DNA of 64,000 bases. Origin: Gonatopus flavifemur. Lineage: Eukaryota > Arthropoda > Insecta > Hymenoptera > Dryinidae. The notes beneath the pieces were generated by a model. The model made no database searches. It was not told where the DNA came from and worked only from the letters and a program-made list of their open reading frames with translations. Position 1 is the first letter of the stretch; every line of letters starts with the position of its first letter. Below, piece after piece: positions 11,130-21,799 of the stretch. The translations under genes were made by a program, and so were the position numbers. The DNA lies in NCBI GenBank assembly GCA_018340375.1, contig JAFFJZ010000020.1, positions 3,906,001 to 3,970,000 of the forward strand, in the 5' to 3' direction.

Positions 11130-14100
11130 CATCATCATGAAGTAATCAGTCTTACGACTGGTTTGATGAAACCCTCCACCCCTGTCTATTATCCGCCAAA
11201 CGTTTAATTTCTACATATCTACTACATCCCTTGTCTTGTACGATTTGCTTCATATAACTTGCTTTAGGTCTACCTTTACCAGTTTTACCATTCATTTTCC
11301 CTTCTAATATTGTTTTCAATAAACTCTCATGCCGTAATGTGTGTCCTATAAGATTGCTTCTCCTTTTCACGATGTGTTTCAAAAGATTTCTTTCTTCATT
11401 TATCTGCTCGAGTACTTCTTCATTTTTGACTTTGTCTATCCATTTTATTCTGAGCATCCTCCTATAACACCACATTTCAAAAGCTTCAAGTCTTCGTTGA
11501 TCAGTTTTCCCCATTGTCCAAGTTTCGCAACCATATAATGCTGTGCTCCAAACGTAACTTTTCAAGAATTTCTTCCTTACTTCCAAGCTTATATTTTTTG
11601 AGCATAATAACTGTCTCTTTTGATAAAAAGCCTGTTTCCCTTGTGCTATTCTTGCTCTTATATCTCTTTCGCTTTTGCCGTTCTCTGTAATTATGCTTCC
11701 TAGAGATTTGAATTCTTTCACCTGTTCAATTGTCTCGGTATCTATTTTGATTCTCGTTCTTCTAGCTGTTTTCGCTGCTGTACACATCATGAATTTTGTT
11801 TTGTCTTTATTTATATTCATACAATAGTTTTCCAATGATATTGTTCTCATGGTGTTGAGAATATTTTCTAACTCAGTACTACTCGTGGCCAATATAGCTA
11901 TGTCATCCGCGAATCTCAACATACTTATATTTTCTCCCTGAATCTGTAATTTCGATTGAATTTCCTCCTTCACTTCGTTCATTGCTTCTTCTATATATAA
12001 ATTGAACATCAGTGGCGATAATGAGCATCCTTGTCTCACCCCTCTTCTTATTTGTGCTTCCCCTTCCTGACCCTCTATGTCTATTATTGCACTTTGATTC
12101 TTATATAATTCGTATATTATTCTTCTATCTTTATAATTTATTCCCACCTTCTTCAGGATCGCAAACATCTTCTCCCATTCCACATTATCGAAAGCCTTTT
12201 GTATATCTACAAAACCTATGTACACAGATTTCTTCAGCGCTATCCTTTTCTCTATTACTGCCCTGAGTGCTAAGATTGCTTCTCGCGTTCCCCTATTTTT
12301 TCTAAAACCAAACTGATCCTCTGCCAATCTACTCTCTATTTTATTTTCCATCCTCCTGTATATAATTTTGGTCAGTATTTTCGAAGCATGTGAAGTTAAA
12401 CTGATCGTTCTGTAGTTCTCGCATTTGTCTGCCCCTTGTTTTTTCGGGATAGCGACAATTTTATTCTTTTGGAAATCTTCCGGTACTTCTCCTTTTTCGT
12501 ACATATCTTTAATCAATTCAAACAGTGCGTCGCGAGTTCCTTCACTGGAGGCTTTTATAAGGTCCGCACTTATGCCATCTATGCCTGGCGCTTCATTATT
12601 TTTCAATTCTTTCAAAGCCTTGTCGAATTCTGATCTCAATATCGAATCCCCCAATTCTTCCTCATCTACATCCTCCTCCTTCTCTAATAGTGCTATATCA
12701 TCGTTTCCTCTATACAAGTCTTCCAAATGATTGATCCACTGTTCTATTTTCTCTTCCGTTTTTATCAATTGTCGTCCTAGAGAGTTTCTAATCTTATTGC
12801 TTCTAGATTTCATTTGTCCGAAAAATCTTTTAATAATCCTATATGCTTCATCTATTTTTCCTAAATGCAATCTTATTTCTATTTCCTGACATTTCTCTTC
12901 TAACCACTGTTCTTTTGCTTTCCTTGATTCTCTTATTATTTTATTTCTCAATGATTTGTATCGTTGCTGGCCTTCTTGGTTATCATTATTCTTGTATTTT
13001 CTTCTTTCATTTATCAATTCTAAAATTTCTCCCGTTATCCATGGGTTTTTAGCTTCTACTCCATCATTCTTCAAAATCTTATCCGCACATTCTCTTATAT
13101 TCCCCTTCATCTTTGTCCATCTCCTCTCTATTCCCAAGTCTTTCTCTTTTTGATCTCCCAATTTTTCATCCAACATTTTCTCGAATGCCTCATGTGTTTG
13201 TTTTTGCTTGAGGTTCTTCAAATTCCATCTTTTCTGCATTTTCCTTTTCTTCTTCAGAGATTTGAATTTCAGAGAACATTTCATCATCAACATATTATGA
13301 TCACTATCTATATCTGCACCGGGATAAGTTTCACAGTTTTTCACTTGGTTTCTAAATCTTTGTTTCACTAATATGTAATCAATTTGGTATCTTGCTGTAT
13401 CTCCTGGCATTTTCCAAGTGTAGATTCTTCTTGGAAGATTTTCGAATAAAGTGTTTGTGATAACCATCTCATGATTTTCACAAAATTCGACTAAACGTTG
13501 TCCTCTATCGTTCCTCCTCCCTAACGCGAAATCTCCTATAATGTTGTCCTCTTTCCCTTGTCCTACTACCGCATTCCAATCCCCCATCACTATCAAATTC
13601 TCTTCTCCCTTCACATATTCTATCACTTCTTCTATTTCTTCGTACGTTTTTTCAATATCTTCCTCCGAATATGCAGATGTGGGCATGTATACTTGGACTA
13701 TGACTGTGTCTACCGGTTTTGTTCTGATTCTAACCATCATCACACGTTCATTATGTTGCAAATAATTTTCTATTCTATTTCCTACTCTTTTATGCATTAC
13801 AATTCCTACACCTGCTTGACCGTTCTTTGATCCTGTATGAATTATTCTATAATCCCCACTCCAGAAATCGCCCTCTTGTGGCCATCTCATTTCGCTAATC
13901 CCCATTACGTCTATATTCAACCTATTCATTTCTAATTTCAAATTTTCTAATTTTCCCGCTTGCCTCAGTGATCTAACATTCCACGCTCCGACTCGAAGAA
14001 TGTTGTTTCTTTTCCCTATCCTATTCTTCGGTTTTCGTTCCTTGCTGATGAAGCTTCCTCGAGCAGCCTCCACCCGGAGATCCGAACGGGAGACTAGTTT

Positions 14101-14483
14101 ACCTCCGGAATATTTTACTCGAGAGAGCGCCATCATGTATTTATTAATTTGTTTGTTTGTTTTTGTTACATAATATTCCAGGTTAGGAAAAAGGTTCCAT
14201 TTCCTCGGGAAGTATTGAAACATGTCAAGGAAGGTAGTTTCCCCTTGCTTTCCTTCCGTTTGATTTTGCCGATGTTTCTGGCATTAGGATGATTTCGTTT
14301 CTCTCAGTTTGTATTCTTTCTCTTGAGTAGTTCATTCCACTCAAAAAAAAAGATCCAACTCTGAGATACTTATCCTCCCCACCACGTAAAGGAAGCAGAT
14401 ACTACCAGGGATGGATAAAAAGGATATCAAGGACAGGTATCATGAATATCCCCCTGGAAGACCCGCAATCATCCACGGGGAGG
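11130..14483 (-). mobile_element. Full-length RTE-like non-LTR retrotransposon
   Basis: The element is oriented on the minus strand. Its 3' end is a short ATG-type tandem tail (CATCATCATGAAG read on +) and its 5' end lies at 14483. Both ends are flanked by the identical 11-bp direct repeat CGTGATGTGAT (11119-11129 and 14484-14494), the expected mark of target-primed reverse transcription. A 5' leader of ~260 bp precedes the single long ORF, and the 3' UTR is very short. Perfect flanks plus an unbroken ORF indicate a recent insertion. Confidence 0.85.
11152..14223 (-). CDS. RTE-like LINE polyprotein: endonuclease and reverse transcriptase
   Basis: This is an intact frame of 1023 codons. Residues ~75-320 are an apurinic/apyrimidinic-type endonuclease. 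Visible are GAWNVRSL, the catalytic Glu in ISEMRW, GDWNAV and the terminal SDHN. Residues ~520-800 are the reverse transcriptase: YRTISLTSHASK, motif A VDIQKAFDN, motif B RRGVRQGCSLSP and catalytic motif C FADDIAIL. The C-terminal ~200 residues carry GCETWT and the CYRRMLRI-type region usual for this family. A single ORF and microsatellite-like 3' tail fit the RTE/BovB group, but the clade is a family-level judgement. The first Met may not be the true start; another Met lies at residue ~30. In the cell the product would nick target DNA and copy its own RNA. It could still be active. Confidence 0.9.
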   Translation of the reverse strand: MFQYFPRKWNLFPNLEYYVTKTNKQINKYMMALSRVKYSGGKLVSRSDLRVEAARGSFISKERKPKNRIGKRNNILRVGAWNVRSLRQAGKLENLKLEMNRLNIDVMGISEMRWPQEGDFWSGDYRIIHTGSKNGQAGVGIVMHKRVGNRIENYLQHNERVMMVRIRTKPVDTVIVQVYMPTSAYSEEDIEKTYEEIEEVIEYVKGEENLIVMGDWNAVVGQGKEDNIIGDFALGRRNDRGQRLVEFCENHEMVITNTLFENLPRRIYTWKMPGDTARYQIDYILVKQRFRNQVKNCETYPGADIDSDHNMLMMKCSLKFKSLKKKRKMQKRWNLKNLKQKQTHEAFEKMLDEKLGDQKEKDLGIERRWTKMKGNIRECADKILKNDGVEAKNPWITGEILELINERRKYKNNDNQEGQQRYKSLRNKIIRESRKAKEQWLEEKCQEIEIRLHLGKIDEAYRIIKRFFGQMKSRSNKIRNSLGRQLIKTEEKIEQWINHLEDLYRGNDDIALLEKEEDVDEEELGDSILRSEFDKALKELKNNEAPGIDGISADLIKASSEGTRDALFELIKDMYEKGEVPEDFQKNKIVAIPKKQGADKCENYRTISLTSHASKILTKIIYRRMENKIESRLAEDQFGFRKNRGTREAILALRAVIEKRIALKKSVYIGFVDIQKAFDNVEWEKMFAILKKVGINYKDRRIIYELYKNQSAIIDIEGQEGEAQIRRGVRQGCSLSPLMFNLYIEEAMNEVKEEIQSKLQIQGENISMLRFADDIAILATSSTELENILNTMRTISLENYCMNINKDKTKFMMCTAAKTARRTRIKIDTETIEQVKEFKSLGSIITENGKSERDIRARIAQGKQAFYQKRQLLCSKNISLEVRKKFLKSYVWSTALYGCETWTMGKTDQRRLEAFEMWCYRRMLRIKWIDKVKNEEVLEQINEERNLLKHIVKRRSNLIGHTLRHESLLKTILEGKMNGKTGKGRPKASYMKQIVQDKGCSRYVEIKRLADNRQGWRVSSNQS

Positions 14484-14494
14484 CGTGATGTGAT

Positions 14495-14749
14495 ATCGAA
14501 AGTAGAATTACTTATTGATCCATCTCTACGATATTGATATTGCACTCAACAATTGAATACTCATCTGATTTTAGTTACATTTTGAACTTTTTATAAATAA
14601 AATTTGATTTCGGTACGAAGCCAGAGGTTCGACGCATGAAAACTTCACCCCAGCCCTGCTGTACAACGGGAAAACCTTGTTACGCCACATTTTTTACGAG
14701 AATGAGTTTTTTTTTAATATCAATTGATATTGCAGATTTTACAGAATTA
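14495..14749. other. Short spacer between LINE insertions
   Basis: There are about 255 bp with no recognised gene. It could hold 5' leader sequence of the jockey-like LINE, interrupted by the following palindrome, or older host-element sequence. Confidence 0.35.
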
Positions 14750-15252
14750 CCCGAAGAGAACATGAAGCTTCAGCGAACGTTCAGATCAGATGTGTATAGA
14801 TCAGGCCGGAGGTTCATTAGAGCTAACTTTTAGATTCACAAACGTTTGACAAAGGTTCTACGGACGTTGAAATGTCCGCCCCGAAATACGTTCAGGAAAC
14901 ATAGATGGAACGTTCGCTGAATGTTCATCGAAGGTTTAACGAAGCCCCACAAAAATATCTATACTTGGATTAATTTATAATAATTTATGTTTATGAATTA
15001 ATTTATTTTCCATATAAATTGATCAAAATTAATATAAGTATAGATACTCTTGTGGAGCTTCGTTAAACCTTCGATAAACCTTCAGCGAACGTTCCATCTA
15101 TGTTTCCGGAACGTATTTCGAGGCGGACATCTCAACGTTCGTAGTACCTTTGAGGAACGTTTGTGAATCTAAAAGTTAGCTTTCATAAACCTTCGAGCCG
15201 ATCTATACAGATCTAATCTGAACGTTCGCTGAAGTTTCATGTTCTCTTCGGG
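14750..15252. mobile_element. CCCGAAGAG palindromic element, copy 2 (503 bp)
   Basis: It has the same termini, length and arm structure as 5365-5867, and is flanked by TA on both sides. It sits at the 5' side of the jockey-like LINE and may have inserted into its leader. Differences between the two copies are scattered substitutions. Confidence 0.8.
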
Positions 15253-15623
15253 TAGTTCATATCAGGAAGACATTTCCGTTAAAAATGCGACTTGATGAGG
15301 TTTTGATTTTGTCCGGCAGTGGCGATCTAACGAATCAAAATATCAGTGAACTACTTTAACGTTAAGTTGCTTTGAAATTCCTATCCATAAACGAGGTGTC
15401 TGTACTGGATAAATTGACAAAGTACGAAGAAATGGATAATCATTATACTTAGAAAAATTTTGTAAATCACCATTTTTGCATGAAAGGATTCATTTTAACT
15501 GTGAATTTGATTTCAAACCGTATTCTCCGTCAGAAACTCTCAAATTCGATAAATCATTTATTTTTCTCAACCGGTATACAACGTGATGATTTTCTTTCAG
15601 CTGATACCATCGAAAACGTTCAA

Positions 15624-16052
15624 TAATTCTACGAGCGACAGAAGCGATCTCGCAATATTATTATTGTTGGTATTGATGAGACGCCGGACAATCAACAGCA
15701 AAATGATGCAGCGAAGGTGAAAACACCACTCCGAAACATTTATCCTTCCGTTCATGATAATATTAGGTTGCATAGAATCGGTAAAAAGGTTGCGAACAAA
15801 CACAGACCTATTTGTGTTTCTTTTTCATCGTCTCAGGATGTTATAAATATCTTGAAACGTAAATCTAATTACAATGGACCGTTTAAAATTCATCAAGATC
15901 GAACTGTTCAAGAAAGAAATTATTCAACCACGTTACGTACGGAACTCAAGAATCTGATCGATGGTGGTGATACCAACAAAACAATCAAGTATATAAATGG
16001 ATTGCCAACGATTGTTGACACGCGTACTGTGCCCCAGAAAAAAAACCTATAA
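15624..16052 (+). pseudogene. LINE ORF1 (RNA-binding protein), broken
   Basis: In one frame the product reads FYERQKRSRNIIIVGIDE, then RLHRIGKKV, RPICVSFSSSQDV, DRTVQERNYSTTLRTELKN and a terminal IKYINGLPTIVD. This is the RRM-like region and conserved C-terminus common in ORF1 proteins of jockey/CR1-group LINEs, which bind the element RNA. A TAA at 15624-15626 interrupts the frame directly upstream, and earlier sequence (around 15289) reads as ORF1-like only with further breaks. The frame ends at 16052, inside the open frame of ORF2. Confidence 0.7.
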
Positions 16053-19000
16053 CTCACCCTTTGATATACTATCAGAATGTTCGTGGTCTTCGTACTAAAC
16101 TTCAAGATTTGCAAATTTCACTTTCATCTCTTACTTCTACGTATGATGTCATTATCTTCTCTGAAACCTGGTTAACGGATAACATATCTGATGAAGAATT
16201 GTCCTTTGATGATTATGTATTGTATCGGTTGGACAGGAGCAGGCGCACCAGTGTTTTTTCTCGGGGAGGTGGTGTGCTGATTGCGGTCAAAAAGTATTTG
16301 AATAGTGCATGGGTTGATTTGCCGCCTACTAGCGTGGAATATATTCTTGTCAAGTTGCAGTTTAATTCGAAGTCTGTTTTCATTGGAGCAAGTTACTTCC
16401 CCCCTGCCTCATCATCATCTCTTTACCTTGAACATTGTGTTTCTCTGGCCGAGGTACTGTGTCAGGATTATGATTCTTCAATTTTTCTCTTCGGTGACTA
16501 CAATCTTCCGCATGTGGTTTGGCGCAATGACGACTCTTCTCTAACGGCATCGTTTCGTCCTGGTGTGACACTGAATGAAAGGTCTTCGGTGGAGATTTTG
16601 ACTCAATATTCCAACTACTTTGGTTTATATCAAGAAAACAATATTTATAATGATTCCAATGGTATGCTGGACTTGATTTTTACCACCGATGAGTATGTTG
16701 AAACTATTAGTCCGGTTGATTACCTCCTACATTGTGATGCTTATCATCCCCCCGTCGAAATTAGATTGTATTCTCTTTCATTGAGATCTTTGTCTTGTAC
16801 CGACACGTACCGGTATAATTATAAATTGGCTGATTTTTTTTCTATACGGCAGCATTTGAATCAAATTGATTGGGAGTTAAAATGCATGGATGTAAATACT
16901 GCTATTAGTTTTTTGTATGATCAACTTTCTGTGGCTATTGAGTTGTACGTTCCGCAAACATTGATCAGAAGATCTATTTATCCTCTTTGGTTTACTCCTG
17001 AGCTCAAAAAATTAATTAGAAGAAAGAAAGTTGCCCATATGATTTACAAATCGTCTTATAGTCGCGGCGATTATTTAGCGTTCTCTTTTTTGCGTGCTCA
17101 ATGTAAATCACGAGCTCGGGCTTGTTATTCGAATTACATTCGCCAAGTTGAGACTAATATTCAAAAGGATGTCAAATCTTTTTGGAATTTTGTTAACAGT
17201 AAGCGTTCATCTAATGACTTACCTAGTACTATCATGTTAAATAATGTAGTTGCGGACTCTGCAGCTGGAATGGCTAACTTTTTTGCTGATCATTTTTCAT
17301 CGGTTTTTGCTTCACATAACTCGGTTAATGTTAACCATTCTAGACATGATATGTCATTTAACATGCTTTCTGATTCAGCTATTACCACACGGAGAGAAAA
17401 AATTTGCTGACGCAGCAAATCGAAGTATTATATATAGAATAGCAACATTTTTTGCTGACCTAGCTAAAAATTTGCTATAACAGCAATCGTGTTAGCTACG
17501 ACAGCAATTTTTTAGCTGTGGCAGCAAAAAATGTTTGCTCCGCCAGCCAATTTCCAGTATTATATATAGAATAGCAAACAAATTTTGCTGGGATAGCAAA
17601 CATTTTTTGCCGCCACAGCTAAAAATTCGCTGTCGCAGCTAACAAGATTGCTAGAACAGCAAATAGTTTGCTGTCACAGCAAAAAATTTGCTGCTCTGGC
17701 AAAAGGAATTCAGCAAAAGTAGATTTCGCTGCCACAGCGAATTCCTTTTTCTCCGTGCATAGGAGAGATCTACTCTGTTCTTGATTCGTTAGATACGAGC
17801 AAGGGCCCAGAATTTGATGGCCTTCCACCGTTGCTGTTCAAGTCTTGCAAATTTATTCTTTCTCGACCGCTTTGGATTATCTTTAATAAATCTCTATCTT
17901 CCGGATGTTTCCCTGCTGAATTGAAAACGAGCCTGATCTCTCCTATTTTCAAGCATGGTAATAAACTGGATGCTAAGAATTATAGACCTATAAGTATTTT
18001 AAATGTTATGTCTAAGATTTTTGAGCGCGTGGTAGTTGACAAGATTACTCCTTTGTTGTCTCCTCTTATTATCCCAGAACAACATGGCTCCATGTCAATG
18101 AGGTCTACTACTACGAATTTGGCTGCTTTCTGTAATTTCACCGCCATTGCGCTGGAGAATAACTCTCAAGTTGATGTTATTTACACTGATTTCAGTAAAG
18201 CGTTTGATACTGTATCTCACAGCGTTCTTCTATCTAAGTTGAGTAGCTTTGGAATATCTGGTAATCTGAAACTTTGGTTCCAGAGTTACTTAACTGATCG
18301 GGTGCGGATGGTAAAAGTTCGGAACTGTTTTTCTGAACCGATTATACCTTCTTCGGGAGTGCCCCAGGGTTCCCATCTTGGTCCACTTTTATTTTTGCTA
18401 TTCATAAATGACATTGGGCAGGTTCTCAATGATTGTGATTTCCTGGTATTTGCTGATGATCTAAAAATCTTCAAGAACATAAAATGTCTTGCGGATATTC
18501 ATCACTTACAGTCAGTATTATCGAGATTAGATTCTTGGTGCACCCGTAATTCTCTGCATCTGAACTTAGAAAAATGCTGTGTAATGAGAATCTCGTGGTC
18601 AAGGAATCCTCTCATATTCTCCCACAAGATTGCAAATGTTATATTGAATACTGTTAAATCTTATGTTGATCTTGGTGTACCTATAAATGATGACTTTGAT
18701 TTTTCTGAGCATTCTGTGAAAGCTTGTGGTACTGCGCTGAGAAATCTTGGCTTCGTCAAACGATTTTCTAGTGATTTCAAAAATGTTAGGTCATTAAAAG
18801 TACTATATTCCTCTTTAATTAGACCCCATCTTGAATATGCGTCTCCTATCTGGTCTCCGTACTTGAAGAAGGATATGAAAATGATTGAAAGTGTGCAACA
18901 CAAGTTTTTACGCTTTGCTGCTTTTAGAATAGGCTGCCCCATGAGATATTCTGACCATGATTACTCCAGAATTCTTCACAGAATGGATATAACTACCCTC

Positions 19001-19270
19001 GAAGAGCGGAAACAAATGAATGATCTCCTATTTCTTTTTAAATTGATTAATGATTTTCTTGATTGCGAGTCATTGCTGAGTAAAGTTAATTATAACATCC
19101 CGGGTAGACCAGTTAGGAGAGCGCTTTTATTTAGACCTGTACAATTTAAATCTAGATTTGGCAATTATGATCCGATTTCTCGCATTTGTGAATTAGCAAA
19201 TAATTTCGATCGGTCGATGGAATTGTTTGGTGTTTCCTTGAATCGGTTTAAACTGTCGGTTAATGAATGA
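16019..19270 (+). pseudogene. LINE ORF2: endonuclease-reverse transcriptase, split by a MITE
   Basis: The endonuclease part (about 16061-17385) shows YQNVRGLRTKL, FSETWL with the catalytic Glu, LFGDYNLPHV and a DAYHPPVEI block where the usual Asp-His pair lies. The reverse transcriptase part (17760-19270) shows KNYRPISILNVMSK, motif A TDFSKAFDTV, motif B SGVPQGSHLGP and motif C VFADDLKIF. A 370-bp MITE with a CA duplication separates them. Excising it together with one CA restores the frame exactly (TIGEIYSVLDSL across the joint), giving about 945 codons from 16061. Apart from this insertion no stop or frameshift is seen. The frame opens at 16019 with no ATG near its beginning, so translation probably depends on ORF1. 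Confidence 0.85.
17388..17757. mobile_element. CAC-terminus MITE made of TTTGCT-N5-AGCAAA repeats (370 bp)
   Basis: The termini CACGGAGAGAAAAAA and TTTTTCTCCGTG are inverted, with target duplication CA. The interior is almost entirely about 13 copies of a split palindrome near TTTGCT-N5-AGCAAA. Centres include GACGC, GTGGC, GGGAT, GTCGC, AGAAC, GTCAC and GCCAC. Two copies of TATTATATATAGAATAGCAA also occur. It has no coding capacity. It inserted into an otherwise open LINE ORF2, so it is younger than that LINE. Confidence 0.85.
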
Positions 19271-19368
19271 CCATATTGTAATTGCATTTCATGCGTCTTT
19301 GGACGCTGTCTTTTATTGACTCTGTATTTACTTTTTATATCAAAGGGTGCTAACCCGTGTATTGCAAT

Positions 19369-19382
19369 AAAAAAAAAAAAAA
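19369..19382 (+). terminator. LINE 3' poly(A) tail
   Basis: An AATAAA directly precedes and merges with a run of about 14 A residues, about 100 bp downstream of the ORF2 stop. This marks the 3' end of the jockey-like LINE. Confidence 0.75.
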
Positions 19383-19966
19383 CATAATTTTTTTTCTCGA
19401 AATTCGGATTGATTCGTTCAGATATTGGATCCGTGACAGCGTATAAGAGCAGACTTGTCGTTGAACATGTGAATCCTATCAGTTTCAATTAAATTTCCGA
19501 ACAGCTTCTCCAACCACATACAGTCTCATGCTATGAATTAACTTATTGTTCAGAATACGTTTTACAACTATCAACATTTCAGACAGTCATTTCATTCTCA
19601 GTCTAATCATTCTTCATTATATCACGATTGCTGCAAGGAACTGACATTTTTCAAGCTTGTGCATTCTGTTTGTTTCTGACAATCACAAATGCTGTCAGGA
19701 ACTGCTTCTTTTCCAATCTGCACTCATTTTCCTAGGCAGCCGTACTCGCAGAAGCACTCAGATACTCACTGATACTGTTGGAAATCTTGAGCGTCTCCAA
19801 CAGCAGTTTTCAGCAGGGCTCCAAATGAGACTGTTTCGAATAATTATGTGCTATGCACCTCAATAGAATATCTTAACGAATTTATCCAAAAAAGTCTCAT
19901 TCTCACATCCCTTTCACATTCATAGTCACCATAGCATATTTGAGAAGTTCTTGTGCTACTTGGGTA

Positions 19967-21121
19967 ATGAACGTATTATTGTATACAACTTTTGATTTTC
20001 ACGCAGCCTATTCCAATGTACGTATATAGATATACATTACATAGATATATGTATAGATATAGGTATACTACTGAAATTAGAGAATGAGGTTATTGCTTTT
20101 TAAGAAATCACTACTTCCTAGATAAAAATTAATGTCTTGAAGATATCTCAAGACAAGTCTGAGATATCTTATGCAACACTAAAATAATTATTATACAACA
20201 AATATTTCGAACCTGCCAGGAGGTGATTTTTGGGGCAAAAAAAACAAGACACTTTTTCTTTGGAAAACAGCTCTAAAATGCTTTGTTTCAGAGCTGACAA
20301 CCACATAAGTAGGAGCTACGCGAATATGGTCATTGATCTTTGGACTAACCGATTTACTCGACATCTGACTGAGAATTTTTATTTAATCGACTCACCATTT
20401 AAATGAATTGATGATAGTGGTGAGTTAGGTGAGAAGATAATGCCAATTAGGATCCATATAAAATTGATTCTGAGAAATATTTAAGAATTGTGAAGCATTA
20501 GGAAAGATGAGGACTGTGCATGTAATGTCTTTTTAATATTTGTGAAACATTGATAATATATTCTGGTTTTACTGAAGTAAATGTATGCATACACTGTTAA
20601 AAGTTTCCATCGCAAATCTCAAAATATTTGTATTGATTTTGATACACAAGTTTGAAAGTCATTGACACAACACATTTTTGTATTGAATTTCCCACATTCT
20701 TATTGAAATTCAAACACAATATTATCTTGAAATGATTTTCATACCAAATTTAATTTGGATTTTTATGAAATCTGTGATGAATTTGAAACACAAATACGTG
20801 CGTTAATTGCTTCAAAATTTTGTGTATTGAATTCATAGATTCTTTCAACAGTATGGTCAACCGTGACACAGATGTTTTCTATATCTTCCAAGTTATATGT
20901 AAATGCAAAGAAAATCTATCAATTATGCAACACAATTTCATGTAATAATATCGTTATCAAAAAGATTTAGTTTCAATGTTGTGATTTTTTTTATGTGTGC
21001 TATTTTGCTTTTTGAAACTGAAATCAAAATTGAAAACAATTGATTTCCACATAAAATCAAAGCGTCACACCGTTCGTTATTCGGCAAAAGTGTATGTTTT
21101 TTTCAGATTTGTTACGTAATA
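19967..21121. other. Non-coding stretch with one CAC-type palindromic MITE
   Basis: CACTGTTAAAAG at 20592 and its imperfect inverse CTTTCAACAGTA ending near 20853 bound a segment rich in TTGTATTGA and TACACAA words, similar to those inside 26463-26875. The flanking dinucleotides do not match, so the boundary is weak. The remainder has no recognised feature and may be the 5' region of the transposase gene that follows. Confidence 0.45.
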
Positions 21122-21799
21122 ATGGCAAATTTCAAATGCCACTTCCAAAATGATTGGCTTTCAACTTTCCAATGGCTGCGTCCCGTCTCCAATGATACAA
21201 CTAATAGATATTGCAGTTTATGTCAATGCAAATTCAGTTTGAGTAATATGGGCGATACAGCAGTAAATAGCCACAGAAAAGGGAAGAAACATCAGTTGAG
21301 AGAAAAAAATGCTCTCACTTCAACTCGCATTGACAGTTTTTTCAAAGATTCGAAAGCCTCATCGACTTCTATGACTGATGCTTCATCGATATCGACGTCT
21401 GTTACTGAGGCATCATCTAAAATAAACATTATTTCATCATCCACAGAGATTCCCTCTGAACAAACACCAACAACGGTGGAACTATCTCAGTCTAATCAAA
21501 ACCAATCCCAGAATCAACTTGCTCAAGATGCGCATCGTCTCCGAGGAATGGATAAATATGTTTTGAAAGAAAGTGTTACACGGACTGAAATAATTTGCTG
21601 TTCACAAGCAGTAATGACACATAAGTCTTTGAGATCAGCTGAAAAAAATGTCAAGATATATCCAAAGATTTTTCCGGATAGTTCAATTGCTGCAAACATG
21701 CAATTAGGTAGAGACAAAATGGCTTACCCAATAACATATGGAATAGCTCCAACGTTCAAACAAAATCTAATAGATGATATACGTGTCACGTCCTGTATA

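Larger units (their letters stand above)
15255..19383 (+). mobile_element. Jockey-like non-LTR retrotransposon interrupted by a MITE
   Basis: The order is a degraded ORF1, then ORF2 with endonuclease and reverse transcriptase, a ~100-bp 3' UTR, an AATAAA-containing end and a poly(A) run at 19369-19382. ORF2 is split by a 370-bp MITE. The 5' limit is uncertain and may lie beyond the CCCGAAGAG element. No target-site duplication was identified. Confidence 0.8.
10268..19964. mobile_element. CCCAAGTAGCA element opened by two LINEs
   Basis: The left terminus CCCAAGTAGCAGAAGACG and right terminus TGCTACTTGGG are inverted repeats flanked by TA (10266-10267, 19965-19966). Both ends contain related CTGTCAGAAACAG and GTTGGAAACAG-type words on opposite strands, as expected if they belonged to one palindromic element. 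The interior holds the RTE-like and jockey-like LINEs and the CCCGAAGAG element 14750-15252. Other members with the same termini are at 36209-36972 and 52049-52366. Confidence 0.55.

Noticed and set aside
11341..13830. Several plus-strand ORFs of 65-101 codons
   Set aside because: They are antisense shadows of the minus-strand LINE coding sequence.
20592..20853. Another member of the YR-duplication MITE set
   Set aside because: The right terminus is mutated and the flanking dinucleotides differ (TA and TG), so it was not counted in the target-duplication evidence.
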